This document shows positions 32,863 through 43,892 of a DNA stretch of 64,000 nucleotides, in pieces. Location of the stretch: positions 1,054,001 through 1,118,000 of the forward strand of contig JAEBUN010000014.1 in the NCBI GenBank assembly GCA_023014365.1, read 5' to 3'. Made by a program: the position numbers and the translations under genes. Position 1 is the stretch's first letter, and each line of letters starts with the position of its first letter. Below the pieces are notes generated by a model. The model did no database searches and had not been told where the DNA came from. It saw nothing but the letters and a program-made list of their open reading frames with translations. The DNA comes from Lepiota brunneoincarnata (taxonomy: Eukaryota > Basidiomycota > Agaricomycetes > Agaricales > Agaricaceae).

Positions 32863-35800
32863 TCGGCGGTCCTCAGGCCTCTGCACAGACTGAGGATCGC
32901 ATTGAACTCTGCTGTGCTCCAGAGAGTTTCCGTCTCAATGCGTCCGCTCTTTCCGATCCAAACTCTCTTCATATTACATTAACTTCTCCTTTAGTTACTT
33001 TGTTACCCTCTGTTTCCGCTCCTGTACTCTCCGCTTCGGACCCGCTTTCTACAACGGACAATGTAGTTAGTTCTGACTTTTCTTCTTCTTTTTCTCCTTT
33101 CAAAGCTCTTGTTGATAGTGGTTCTACTCACTGTTTTGTGGACTCTTCTTTCGTTCGTTCTCATAGTATTCCAACCTCGTCCATCCCGGCTATTGAACTT
33201 CGGTTATTTGATGGGACCTCAAACGCCTACATTACGGAGCTTGCGCAACTGCCTGTATCCTTCCCCTCCGGTGAATCTATCATTTTGGACACTTATGTCA
33301 CCCAGCTCGACTCTTCCTGTTCTGTGGTCTTAGGACACAACTGGCTCACCCGCTACAATCCGTTGATTGACTGGGCTTTGGGCAGTATTACTTTCCGGCC
33401 ATCCCTACTCGAGAATCCTGCTTCCGTCTCTACCTGCGTCGCACCCGCATCGGCTCCGCCTATGGCCGCCCCTGACTCTCCTGACCTAGGTTCACCACCC
33501 CTGTCCGGGACCTCGTCCCAATCTGTCCCCCTTGCGAAACCGCACATCTCCTTGATAAACGCTCCTGCCTTTATCCGCGCTGCCAAGCTCCCTGGCTCCC
33601 AACAATTCCGAATCAATCTTTCCGCCGCCTCTGCATCGGCCGCGTCCTCTTCTGTCTCCGAGGAACCGCCTGACCTCTCGTCCATCCCCGAGGAATACCA
33701 CGAGTTCGCTGACGTTTTCAGTAAATCGCGTGCTGACACACTTGCTCCACACCGCCCTTACGACCTCCAGATTAACCTAGAGGATGGCGGTCAGCCTCCG
33801 GTCAGTACCATTTACTCCCTTTCACAATCGGAGCTTGGAGCTCTACGTGATTTTATTGACGAACATTTATCTATTGGTTTCATCCGCCCCTCCACTTCCC
33901 CTCATGGAGCCCCGGTCCTCTTCGTCAAGAAAAAGGACGGCTCCCTCCGCTTATGCGTTGATTTTAGAGGTCTCAACCGTATTACCAAGAAGGACCGCTA
34001 TCCCCTTCCGCTCATCTCCGACCTCTTAGACTCCCCTCGCAAAGCTCGCGTATATACCAAGATCGACCTCCGCCACGCCTACCATCTTGTCCGCGTTGCT
34101 GACGGCGACGAATGGAAGACCGCCTTTCGGACCCGCTACGGCTCCTTCGAATGGATGGTTATGCCTTTCGGCCTCACCAATGCCCCTGCCACCTTCCAGC
34201 GGTTCATGAACGATATATTCAAGGACATGCTCAACGTCTGCATTACTATCTACCTTGACGACATTCTGATATACTCCGACAACCATAGTATCCATCGTGA
34301 CCAAGTCAAGGAGGTCCTCAAGCGGCTCCGCCAACACGGTCTATACGCCCGCCCTGACAAATGCCAGTTCCACTCTGACACAGTGGAATATCTCGGCTAC
34401 ATTCTCTCCCCCGACGGCCTCCGAATGGACCAATCTAAGGTCAAGACCATCCAGGAGTGGCCTGAGCCTAAGAAAGTCAAGGACATCCAGTCCTTCTTAG
34501 GCTTCGCCAATTTCTACCGTCGCTTCATTCACGGATACTCCGACATCGTCGTTCCGCTCACTCGCCTCACCCGCAAAGACGTGAAGTGGAATTTTACTGA
34601 TGATTGTCGCGAGGCCTTTAACTCCCTGAAGGAAGCATTTATCTCCGCCCCCGTCCTCACTCCTTGGGTCCCCGACGCTCAGATCATTGTCGAGACCGAC
34701 GCCTCCGACTACGCCCTTGCGGCAATCCTCTCTATCGTCACCGACGATGGGGAGGTCCATCCCGTTGCATTCCATTCCCGCACCTTTAACACGGCCGAAC
34801 TCAACTATGACACTCACGACAAGGAACTCCTGGCGATATTCGAAGCCTTTCGCATCTGGCGGCACTATCTCGAAGGTGCCCCCCTTGCTATTGATGTGGT
34901 CACTGACCACAAGAACCTCGAATACTTCTGCACCACCAAGATCCTGACTCGCCGCCAAGCTCGTTGGTCCGAGTTCCTATCCCAATTCCACCTCGTCATC
35001 CGTTTCCGACCCGGCCGCCTCGGCACCAAGCCTGACGCCCTAACTAGACGATGGGACGTCTACCCTAAAGGGGGGAATAGCGACTATGCATCAGTCAACC
35101 CGCACAACTTCCGGCCTGTGTTCACTCACGAACAGCTCGCGGCCTCCGTCCGTGCCACCACTCTTTACGCCCCTTCCCTTCGCGCAGCTGTAGTCATGGA
35201 CCTCGATCAGCTACACCGCGATATTCTCGCCGCCCTACCAGCGGATCCGACCGCTTCCGCCCATCTTGCCAGCCCAGAAGGCCGTTGGTCAGTTAATGAT
35301 AAAGGTTTCCTCCTCTTAGACGACAGAATCTACGTCCCTGACGCCAACAATCTCCGACTTCGGGTCCTCCAGTACAAGCATGATCACGTCCTAGCCGGCC
35401 ACTTCGGTCAGAATAAAACGCTGGAACTCATCCGGCGCGAATACACCTGGCCTAGCGTCCGCACCTTCGTCAAGGATTTCTGTAAGTCTTGCGTCACCTG
35501 TATGAGGTCTAAACCCCAGCGCCATCGCCCCTACGGTCTCCTTAAGCAACTCCCCATCCCCAAACGCCCTTGGAATTCAATCTCCATGGACTTCATCAAA
35601 AAACTTCCCGCCTCCTCCGGCTACGACGCCATCCTGGTAATCGTTGACAGACTCACCAAACAATCCCTCTTCATTCCGACTTATGATACCGTCACTTCCT
35701 CCGACCTCGCCCGCCTATTCGTCCTCCACGTCTTCTCTAAGCACGGCGTGCCCGAACATGTTACCTCCGACCGCGGCTCCGAATTCGTCTCCCACTTCTT

Positions 35801-36665
35801 CCGCTCATTGGGACAAGCCCTTGACATGAAGCTACATTTCACCTCGGGCTACCATCCAGAAGGCGATGGACAAACGGAACGCACCAACCAGACCCTCGAA
35901 CAATACCTTCGGGTCTATTGTAACTACCAACAGGACAATTGGTCCGAATTACTACCCCTAGCTGAGTTTGCTTACAACAACGCTCCTAGTGCCACCACCG
36001 GTATCTCCCCATTCTTCGCTAATAAAGGATACCATCCGAACATCACAGTTCATCCTGAACGCGATCTTGCCTCCGCCCGGGCCCGCCATTTTGCTGTTGA
36101 TCTCGACGACCTACATACCACCCTGAAGTCCGAAATAGCGCTAGCCCAGCAACGTTATCAGACCTCCGCCGACGCCCGCCGACTCCCCGCCCCGGACTTC
36201 AAGGTTGGACAAAAGGTATTCGTGAAAGCCCAATTCTTCCGCACCACCCGTCCCTCCAAAAAACTCTCCGAAAAGTACCTTGGGCCTTATGAGATCATTG
36301 CACAAGCAGGTACTCACTCCCTTACACTCCGACTTCCCGACTCCATGCGTGGAGTACACCCAGTCTTCCATGTTTCCATGCTCGAACCAGCCACACCTAA
36401 CACCATACCCGCCCGATCGGATCCGCCGCCCGCGCCGGTTTCCATTGACGGTGAACCAGAATACGAGATTGCCCGCATCGTCGACTCTAAGATCGATCGG
36501 CGCCGCGCATGCAAGCTCCTCTATAAAGTCATCTGGTTAGGTTACGAAGACACTGAAGAAGAGTCCTCGTGGTTGCCAGCCACCGAGCTTGAACATGCTA
36601 TAGATCTCGTAGAGGCTTTTCATTCCTCTTACCCTGCAAAGCCTGGTCCTCTTCACTCACTTTGA
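32802..36665 (+). CDS. pol: Pol polyprotein of element D with chromodomain
   Basis: The frame is open to the stop at 36663; no ATG precedes the protease, so expression as a Gag-Pol fusion by -1 frameshifting is expected. Counting residues from 33000: aspartic protease (D-S-G-S-T-H at 39-44), reverse transcriptase (YLDD at 418-421), RNase H (T-D-A-S near 565), HHCC integrase zinc domain (about 795-840, ending CX2C), DDE integrase core (D near 863, D in S-D-R-G near 923, E about 35 residues later) and a C-terminal chromodomain (about 1150-1205, aromatic residues around VIWLGYEDTEEESSWLP). Chromodomains in such elements tether integration to modified histones. All catalytic motifs are intact, so the enzyme set may still be active. 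Confidence 0.95.
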   Translation, partial: RPTGSDFRDRHAGSPELGKIVGGPQASAQTEDRIELCCAPESFRLNASALSDPNSLHITLTSPLVTLLPSVSAPVLSASDPLSTTDNVVSSDFSSSFSPFKALVDSGSTHCFVDSSFVRSHSIPTSSIPAIELRLFDGTSNAYITELAQLPVSFPSGESIILDTYVTQLDSSCSVVLGHNWLTRYNPLIDWALGSITFRPSLLENPASVSTCVAPASAPPMAAPDSPDLGSPPLSGTSSQSVPLAKPHISLINAPAFIRAAKLPGSQQFRINLSAASASAASSSVSEEPPDLSSIPEEYHEFADVFSKSRADTLAPHRPYDLQINLEDGGQPPVSTIYSLSQSELGALRDFIDEHLSIGFIRPSTSPHGAPVLFVKKKDGSLRLCVDFRGLNRITKKDRYPLPLISDLLDSPRKARVYTKIDLRHAYHLVRVADGDEWKTAFRTRYGSFEWMVMPFGLTNAPATFQRFMNDIFKDMLNVCITIYLDDILIYSDNHSIHRDQVKEVLKRLRQHGLYARPDKCQFHSDTVEYLGYILSPDGLRMDQSKVKTIQEWPEPKKVKDIQSFLGFANFYRRFIHGYSDIVVPLTRLTRKDVKWNFTDDCREAFNSLKEAFISAPVLTPWVPDAQIIVETDASDYALAAILSIVTDDGEVHPVAFHSRTFNTAELNYDTHDKELLAIFEAFRIWRHYLEGAPLAIDVVTDHKNLEYFCTTKILTRRQARWSEFLSQFHLVIRFRPGRLGTKPDALTRRWDVYPKGGNSDYASVNPHNFRPVFTHEQLAASVRATTLYAPSLRAAVVMDLDQLHRDILAALPADPTASAHLASPEGRWSVNDKGFLLLDDRIYVPDANNLRLRVLQYKHDHVLAGHFGQNKTLELIRREYTWPSVRTFVKDFCKSCVTCMRSKPQRHRPYGLLKQLPIPKRPWNSISMDFIKKLPASSGYDAILVIVDRLTKQSLFIPTYDTVTSSDLARLFVLHVFSKHGVPEHVTSDRGSEFVSHFFRSLGQALDMKLHFTSGYHPEGDGQTERTNQTLEQYLRVYCNYQQDNWSELLPLAEFAYNNAPSATTGISPFFANKGYHPNITVHPERDLASARARHFAVDLDDLHTTLKSEIALAQQRYQTSADARRLPAPDFKVGQKVFVKAQFFRTTRPSKKLSEKYLGPYEIIAQAGTHSLTLRLPDSMRGVHPVFHVSMLEPATPNTIPARSDPPPAPVSIDGEPEYEIARIVDSKIDRRRACKLLYKVIWLGYEDTEEESSWLPATELEHAIDLVEAFHSSYPAKPGPLHSL

Positions 36666-36734
36666 GTTACTGACCACACATCACACCAAGAAACAACCAT
36701 GTATTAAACAAACCCAAAAAACAACCCCGTACAA

Positions 36735-37820
36735 CTACCTATCGGTGTCGTCTCCAGAGAGCCCGGGCGACCCATTCACTTCTTCCATCAAATCCTGCAC
36801 CTCCTCCTCCGAAGCGGGCCCGACACTCCCCTCCGAACCCTCCGTCTCCGAAAAATTTCCACTCGACCAATTTCCGTCCACCTGAGCCTCCCAACGCCGT
36901 AGTTGCTCGTAGCGGCCAGCAAGCGACCCCATCTTGTCGACCTTTTCCCCCAACCGAGCGATGGACCGCTCAATTCGCACCTCCAGGATGTAGATTTTCT
37001 TGACGGTCTCCTGGTGCCTTTCTTCGATGAGCCGTTTCAACTCTACAAGGTCCATCAATTGGCATCCATCATAATACAGGATTCCTTACTCACCTTCGAA
37101 TTGCTGGCCCGACAAACCACCGGCCCCGCTCGGCTCCGTCTCCTCTTGACCCCCGCACCGTTTTTTCATTTTGCTGCACCGACGGCAACTCCTGGTGTTA
37201 CTAAGAAACTATCAGTATGTAGTCCGGAAATCCTCCAAAATGACTTACCCGCCGGCCACCTCACATGGGACCCCGTCTCGCTGGCACCTCCAGCAGGGAT
37301 TCTCGCCCCCGAATACGTGCGCATTGCCCCGTCGCGGGGCCGCCCTCGCCTTTGCCTTCCCCTTACCCTTACCCCCTGAATCCCCGGAGTCCTCCTCCCC
37401 CTCTTCCTCCTCGTCCCTCGCCTCATCCCTATCCGTATATTCGGAATCCGACTCCTCCGTATCTACTTGCATCGGGTCTTCCGACAGACGGCTCGACGAG
37501 GCCCCTGTGGTCGTCGCAACGAGTCGGGCCCGAATCGCCCGACGCTCTGCCTCGGCGGTTTCCTCTTGCTGCCTCCTGATCTCCTCCGCATATCGCTCCT
37601 TCGCGCGCTCTTCCGCTTGTCGCTGGCGCAGCTCTATGAGCCGCCGTCGCTCCTCCTCTTGGCGCTCTATTGCCAGCCGCCGCTCCTCCTCCTCTCGCCG
37701 TTCCTCTTCTTCTAGCCTCTCGATTTCGAGCCGCTCTTGTTCCTCTCACTCCGCCTTCTCTCTCAGTAATCGCGCCTTGCGCTCCGTAGCGGTCGGTTGA
37801 CGGGATGGTTGTCTGCTCAT
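36735..37820 (-). CDS. antisense three-exon gene: coiled coil plus Zn(II)2Cys6 cluster
   Basis: Exons 37820-37249, 37200-37094 and 37042-36735 total 987 nt, i.e. 328 codons plus stop. Introns of 48 bp (GTAAGT...TTAG) and 51 bp (GTGAGT...GTAG) keep the frame. Order: Lys/Arg/Glu-rich coiled coil (residues 10-85), acidic stretch, GKGKGKAKA basic block, then CX2CX6C-X9-CX2CX6C, exactly the spacing of fungal Zn2Cys6 DNA-binding clusters; intron 1 lies between the third and fourth Cys. A second coiled coil (about residues 228-280) and an acidic tail follow. Copies A and C keep the same exon borders, all six Cys and the C-terminal coil. A TGA at codon 25 (37748-37746) interrupts exon 1, so this copy may be dead, read through, or started downstream. 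Function is unknown; a DNA-binding regulator is an inference from the Cys spacing. Confidence 0.68.
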
Positions 37821-37873
37821 GGGGGTAGGAGGTCAAGTTGTGTCCTCTCAAATTCGAATCAGTTCACCTTTTT

Positions 37874-37880
37874 TTTTATA
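37874..37880 (-). promoter_or_regulatory. TATA box of the antisense gene
   Basis: TATAAAA on the minus strand lies 60 bp before the ATG at 37820 and outside the LTR. Equivalent boxes lie 56 bp before the ATG in copies A (14688-14694) and C (43142-43148), in a conserved GGGTATAAAAA(N)GGTGAACT context. Confidence 0.6.
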
Positions 37881-37942
37881 CCCTCGTGGAATTTTCCGGT
37901 GGGCCCCGGTCTAGACCGCCTTGGGCCTCGAGGCTCGGCCCT

Positions 37943-38616
37943 AAAGGGGGGGCACTGTCATATCCACACCAAACCTAGAGCTTAACCATTAGGCTTCGGC
38001 TTCTCGACTCCACGTGTGCTCCACACGACAACCCTATGCCCTCCGACTCGGCCCCGACTGGCTCCGACCGCAACCCTTCGCCCCGATCACGCGACCTACC
38101 TCTACACGTGCCACGATCACCTGACCCTCGGTGCTCCCATTGTCCAGTTCTCCATTCTCCGTCCGTAATCAGAATACGTTACCAGTCTCCATACCCGTAC
38201 CGGTCTCCATTCCATTCGAAATTATTCGTAATCCGCTTGTAACCATATGGGTCTCCGCTTCGCTCCGCACGTAGTCAGTACGAGTCATAATTCGTCGAGC
38301 TAGTAGTATATATACCGTAGGCACTTGGCTTGTACTCCTCAGTCTGATAATCGAATCGAGCAGCGGACCAGTCCCCTGTTCCCTATCCTCCTCTCTCTCT
38401 GCCTCGCTCCGCTTCGGCCCCGACTTCCTGAAATACGGACTCGGACAGTAGGAGGGCATAGCACATAAGCTGAGGCCGCAAGTCCACTCTCCGCCCGAAG
38501 TACTCCGCCTCGGTCCCGCCGTCTACGTACTGACGTCGTCCCGTCCCCCGGTTACCTTATACCAAGGATACCACCCCGACCCTCCGCTTCGGTTCCGACC
38601 CGCACCGGCTCTAACA
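37943..38616 (+). repeat. polypurine tract and 3' LTR of element D
   Basis: AAAGGGGGGG (37943-37952), a CAC spacer, then the 661-bp 3' LTR (37956-38616), followed by the TSD CCGTA. Confidence 0.95.
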
Positions 38617-40017
38617 CCGTATTACCAAGAAGGATCGCTACCCCCTTCCACTCATCTCTGACCTCTTAGACTCCCCTTGCAAAGCCCACATATATACCAA
38701 AATTGACCTCCGTCATGCTTACCATCTAGTCTGTGTTGCTGATGGTGACGAATGGAAGACCGCCTTTTGGACCCACTACAGCTCCTTCAAATGGATGGTC
38801 ATGCCTTTTGGCCTCACCAACGCCCCCGCCACCTTCCAGCGGTTCATGAATGGTATATTCAAGGACATGCTTGACGTCTGCATTACTATCTACCTTGACA
38901 ACATTCTGATATACTCCGACAATCATAGTATCCATCATGACCAAGTCAAGGAGGTCCTCAAGCAGCTCCACCAACACGGTCTATATGCCCACCCCAACAA
39001 ATGCCAGTTCCACTCTGACACAGTGGAATATCTCGGCTACATTCTTTCCCCCAATAGTCTCCAAATGGACCAATCTAAGGTCAAGACCATCCAGGAGTGG
39101 CCTGAACCTAAGAAAGTCAAGGATATCCAATCCTTCTTAGGTTTTGCCAATTTCTATCGTTGTTTCATTCACGGTTACTCTAACATCGTCGTTCCGCTCA
39201 CTCACCTCACCTGCAAAGATGTGAAATGGAATTTCACTGACAAATGTTGTGAAGCCTTTAACTCCCTGAAGGAAGCATTCATCTCCACCCCTGTCCTCAC
39301 TCCTTGGGCCCCCAACGCTCAGATCATTGTCAAGACCGACGCCTCCGACTACGCCCTTGCGGCTATCCTCTCTATCATCACCGATGATGGGGAGGTCCAC
39401 CCCATTGCATTCCATTCCCGCACCTTTAACACAGCCGAACTTAATTATGACACCCATGACAAGGAACTTCTGGCAATATTCAAGGCTTTTCGTATCTGGC
39501 GGCACTATCTTGAGGGTGCCCCTCTTACTATTGATGTAGTCACCGACCACAAAAACCTCAAATACTTCTGCACCACCAAAATCCTCACTTGCCGCCAAGC
39601 TCATTGGTCTGAGTTCCTATCCCAATTCCACCTTGTCATCCAGTTCCGACCCGGCCGCCTCGGTACCAAGCATGACGCCCTAACTAGACGATGGGATGTC
39701 TACCCTAAAGGGGGGAATAGCGACTATGCATCAGTCAACCCGCACAACTTCTGGCCTGTGTTCACTCATGAACAGCTTGCGGCCTCCGTCCATGCCACCA
39801 CTCTTTACACCCCTTCCCTTTGCGCAGCTGTAGTCATGGATCTCGACCAACTACACCGCGATATCCTCGCCGCTCTACCAGCGGATCCGATTGCCTCTGC
39901 CCACCTTGCTAGCCCAGAAGGCCATTGGTCAGTTAACGATAAAGGTTTCCTCCTCCTAGATGACAGAATCTACGTCCCTGACACTGACAATCTCCGACTT
40001 TGGGTCCTCCAGTACAA

Positions 40018-40678
40018 TGTCATATCCATGCCAAACCCAGAGCTTAACCATTATACTTCGGCTTCTCGACTCCACGTGCGCTCCACATAACAACCCTCTG
40101 CCCTCCGACTCGGCCCCGACCTGCTCCGACCGCAACCCACTGCCCCGATCATGCGACCACCCCCACACGTGCCGTGGTCACCTGACCCTCGGTGTCTCAT
40201 ACCCCCGTCTCCATTTCCCATCCGTAGTCAAGATACGTTATTAGTCTCCATACCTGTACCCGTTTCCATTCCATTCGTAATCCGTTCGTAATCCGTTTGT
40301 AACTAGACCAGTCTCCACTTTGCTCCGCACGTAGTCAGTACGAGTCATAGTTTGTAAGGCCAGTAGTATATATACCGTAGGTACTTGGCTTGTACTCCTC
40401 AGTCTGATAATCGAATCGAGCAGCGGACCAGCTCCCTGTTCTCGATCCTCTCCTCTCTTCTGCCTCGCTCCGCTTCGGCCCCGACTTCCTGAAATACGGA
40501 CTAGGACAGGAGGAGGGCACAGCACATATGCTGAGGCCGCAAGTCCAACCCCCCGCCTGACGTACTCCGCCTCGGTCCCGAAGTCTACATACTGACTTCG
40601 CCCTGTCCCCCGGTTACCTTATATCAAGGATACCACCCCGACCCTCCGCTTCGGTCCCGACCCGCACCGGCTCTAACA
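40018..40678 (+). mobile_element. solo LTR of the chromovirus family inside C
   Basis: 661 bp with the family ends and a perfect TSD, TACAA (40013-40017 and 40679-40683). It splits the HHCC region of the pol of C at a CTCCAGTACAAGCA site that is continuous in D. Confidence 0.94.
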
Positions 40679-42029
40679 TACAAGCACGATCATGTCCTAG
40701 CTGGCCACTTTGGTCAGAATAAAACGCTTGAACTCATCCGGCGCGAATACACCTGGCCTAGTATCTGCACCTTCGTCAAGGATTTCTGTAAGTCTTGTGT
40801 CACCTGTATGAGGTCTAAACCCCAGCACCACTGCCCCTACGGTCTCCTTAAACAACTCCCCATTCCCGAATGCCCTTGGAACTCAATCTCCATGGACTTC
40901 ATTGAGAAACTCCCTGCCTCCTCTGGCTATGATGCCATCCTAGTAATCGTTGACAGACTCACTAAGCAATCCCTCTTCATCCCGACTTATGATACCGTCA
41001 CCTCCTCCGACCTTGCCTGCCTATTCGTCCTCCACATCTTCTCCAAGCACAGCGTACCCAAACATGTTACCTCCAACCGCGGCTCTGAATTCGTCTCCCA
41101 CTTCTTCCGCTCCTTAGGACAAGCCCTTGATATGAAACTACACTTCACTTCAGGCTATCATCCAGAAGGCAACAGACAGATGGAACGCACCAACCAGACC
41201 CTGGAACAATATCTCTGGGTCTATTGTAACTACCAACAGGACAATTGGTCCAAATTGCTACCACTAGCTGAGTTTGCTTACAACAACGCCCCTAGTGCTA
41301 CCACTGGTATCTCCCCGTTCTTTGCTAATAAAGGATACCATCCGAACATCACAGTTCATCCTGAACGCAACCTCGCCTCCGCTCAGGCCTGCCATTTTGC
41401 TGTTGATCTCAATGACCCACACACCACCTTGAAGTCTGAAATAGCGCTAGCCCAGCAACACTACCAGACCTCCGCTGATGCCTGCTGACTCCCCGCCCCG
41501 GACTTCAAGGTTGGACAAAAGGTATTCATGAAAGCCCAATTCTTCCACACCACCCATCCCTCCAAAAAGCTCTCTGAAAAGTTCCTTGGACCTTATGAGA
41601 TCATCGCCCAAGCAGGTACCCACTCCTTCACCCTCCGACTCCCTGACTCCATGCATGGAGTACACCCAGTTTTCCATGTTTCTATGCTTGAACCGGCCAC
41701 ACCTAATACCATACCCGCCCAATCGGACCCGCCACCTGTGCCAGTTTCTATTGACAGCAAACCCGAATACAAGATCGCTCACGTCGTCGATTCAAAGATT
41801 GATCGGCGCCGCGCATGCAAGCTCCTCTATAAAGTCATCTGGTTAGGTTATGAAGATACTGAAGAAGAATCCTCATGGTTACTGGCTACCAAGCTTGAAC
41901 ATGCTACCAATCTAGTAGAGGCTTTCCATTCCTCTTACCCCTCTAAGCCTGGTCCCCTCCATTCACTCTGAATTTTCTGCTGACCACCCACCACACCAAG
42001 AAACAAAAAAATTTATTGGACAAGTATAA

Positions 42030-43092
42030 CTACCTGTCCATATTGTTCCCAGAGGTGCAGGGCAGCGCTGCCGCATCCTCCATCATACCTCACACCTCCT
42101 CTTCCAAAATGCCTCTGGTGCTCTCCGACTCCTCCGACTCCTCCATCTCCTCTGTCTCTGTAATACCCCTACTTGACCAGTTACCATCCACCTGCGCTTC
42201 CCAACGCCGCAACTGTTCATAGCAGCCAGCCATCAGTTCGACCTTGTCCACCCTCTCCCCCAATTGAGTGATGGCCTGTGCAAGCTGCACCTCCAGGATG
42301 TTGACCCTCTTGATGGTCTCCTGGTGCTTTTCAGTGATGAACCTTTTCAATTCTACAAACCCACTGATTAGCATATATCATGATACAGGACTCCTCACTC
42401 ACCTTCAAATTGTTGGCCTGACATCCCCCCGGCCCCGCTTGGCTCTGTCTCCTCTTGACCCCTACACCGTTTCTTCATTTTGCTGCACCGACAGCAACTC
42501 CTGGTATTACTAAAAAACTATCAGTATGTAGCCTGGAAACCCTCAAAATGACTTACCCACCGGCAACCTCACACAGGACCTCGTCTCGCTGACACCTCCA
42601 GCAGGGGTTCTCACCCCCGAATATGTTTGCATGGCCCCATCACAGGGCCACCCTCGCCTTTGCCTTCCCCTTACCCTTATCCCCTGAATCCCCAGAGGCC
42701 TCCTCCTCCTCCTCCTCATCTCTCGCCTTGTCCCTATCCATGTATTCGGAATCCGACTCCTCCGTATCTACCTGCATCGGTTCTTCTGACGGACAGCTCG
42801 ACAAGGCCCCCATAGTCATTGCAACAAGTTGGGCCCGAATTGCCTGATGCTCTGCCTTGGCAGCCTCATCTTGTTGCCACCTGATATCTTCCGCCATATG
42901 CTCTCTCGCCTGCTCCTCCGCTTGTCGCTGGCACAGCACTATCATCTGCTGCTGCTCCTCCTCCTCTTGTTGCTCCTCCTCCTCCAGCCTCTTGATTTCC
43001 AGCCGCTCTCGCTCCTCTTGCTCCACCTTCTCCCTCAACAATTGTGCCTTGCGCTCTGCGGCGATTGGTTGTCGGGAGGGTTGTCTGCTCAT
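42030..43092 (-). pseudogene. antisense Zn2Cys6/coiled-coil gene of element C
   Basis: Same layout as 36735-37820. The ATG is at 43092, and exon 1 is open to 42640, where a TGA replaces CGA just before the Cys array. The intron 1 donor (GTAAGT) and acceptor (TTTTAG) and all six Cys are kept, and the last exon (42030-42340 region) is open through the second coiled coil. Codon 25, which is TGA in D, is a Gln codon here, so the D lesion is private. The N-terminal coiled coil is clearly related to D at protein level. Confidence 0.7.
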
Positions 43093-43223
43093 GGGAGTAA
43101 GAGGTCAAGTTGTGTTTTTTGGAATTGAACCAGTTCACCATTTTTATACCCTGCCGGAACTTTCCAATGGGCCCCGGCCGAGACCACCTTGGGCCTCGAG
43201 GCTTGGCCCTAAAGGGGGGGCAC

Positions 43224-43884
43224 TGTCATATCCATGCCAACTCAAAGTCTAATCATTTAAACTTCGGCTTCTCAACTCCATGTGTGTTCCACACAACAAC
43301 CCTCTGCCCTCCGACTTGGCCCCGACCTGCTCCGACTGCAACCCACTGCCCCGATCACGTGACCACCTCCACACGTGCCATGGTCACCTAACCCTCAGTG
43401 TCTCATACCCCCATCTCCATTTCCCGTCCGTAGTCAAGATACATTATTAGTCTCCATACCTGTACCCATTTCCATTCCATTTGTAATCCGTTTGTAATCC
43501 ATTTGTAACTAGATCAGTCTCCACTTTGCTCTGCATGTAGTCAGTACAAGTCATAGTTCATAAGGCCAGTAGTATATATACCGTAGGTACTTGGCTTGTA
43601 CTCCTCAGTCTGATAATCAAATCGAGCAGCGGACCAGCTCCCTGTTCCATATCCTCTCCTCTCTTCTGCCTTGCTCCGCTTCGGCTCCGACTTCCTGAAA
43701 TACAGACTAGGACAGTAGGAGGGCACAGCACATAAGCTGAGGCTGCAAGTCCAAACCCCCACCCAAAGTACTCCGCATCGGTCCCAAAGTCTATGTACTG
43801 ACTTTGCCCTGTCCCCCGGTTACCTTATATCAAGGATACCATTCCGACCCTCCGCTTCGGTCCCGATCCGCCCTGGCTCTAACA
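43224..43884 (+). repeat. 3' LTR of element C
   Basis: 661 bp, preceded by the polypurine tract AAAGGGGGGG (43211-43220) and a CAC spacer; followed by the TSD GTGTG. Confidence 0.93.
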
Positions 43885-43892
43885 GTGTGTCA

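Larger units (their letters stand above)
30742..38616 (+). mobile_element. chromovirus D, youngest and near-intact Ty3/gypsy element
   Basis: 7875 bp with two 661-bp LTRs (30742-31402 and 37956-38616) that differ at about three positions by eye, and a perfect TSD, CCGTA (30737-30741 and 38617-38621). It contains a TATA box and self-primer, primer-binding site, open gag, open pol in the -1 frame, an antisense spliced gene, a polypurine tract and the 3' LTR. The C-terminal chromodomain places it among chromoviruses; the self-complementary primer site points to the Tf1/sushi branch. It is the only copy in the window that looks able to encode all of its enzymes. CpG dinucleotides are abundant here and eroded in A, B and C. 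Confidence 0.96.
30071..41971 (+). pseudogene. pol of element C in three pieces
   Basis: Pieces at 30071-30741, 38617-40012 and 40679-41971 are interrupted by D and by a solo LTR. The protease active site is gone through an internal deletion at about 30316. The RT motif reads Y-L-D-N-I (near 38895). RNase H, the HHCC region, the DDE core and the chromodomain are present with changes (the first piece after the solo LTR has T-S-N-R-G where D has T-S-D-R-G, so a catalytic integrase Asp is lost). A TGA near 41486 separates the chromodomain piece. Confidence 0.87.
27957..43884 (+). mobile_element. chromovirus C (Ty3/gypsy), interrupted by D and a solo LTR
   Basis: 661-bp LTRs at 27957-28617 and 43224-43884 with a perfect TSD, GTGTG (27952-27956 and 43885-43889). 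Element D (7.9 kb) is inserted in the RT region and a solo LTR at 40018-40678 in the integrase region. About 440 bp of pol covering the protease are deleted at about 30316 compared with D. Gag is largely open; pol and the antisense gene carry scattered stops and missense changes. Confidence 0.94.

Noticed and set aside
37171..37800. 209-codon plus-strand Ser-rich frame after pol
   Set aside because: It is the complement of the Glu/Lys/Arg-rich coiled-coil exon; its serine runs are the shadow of that composition.
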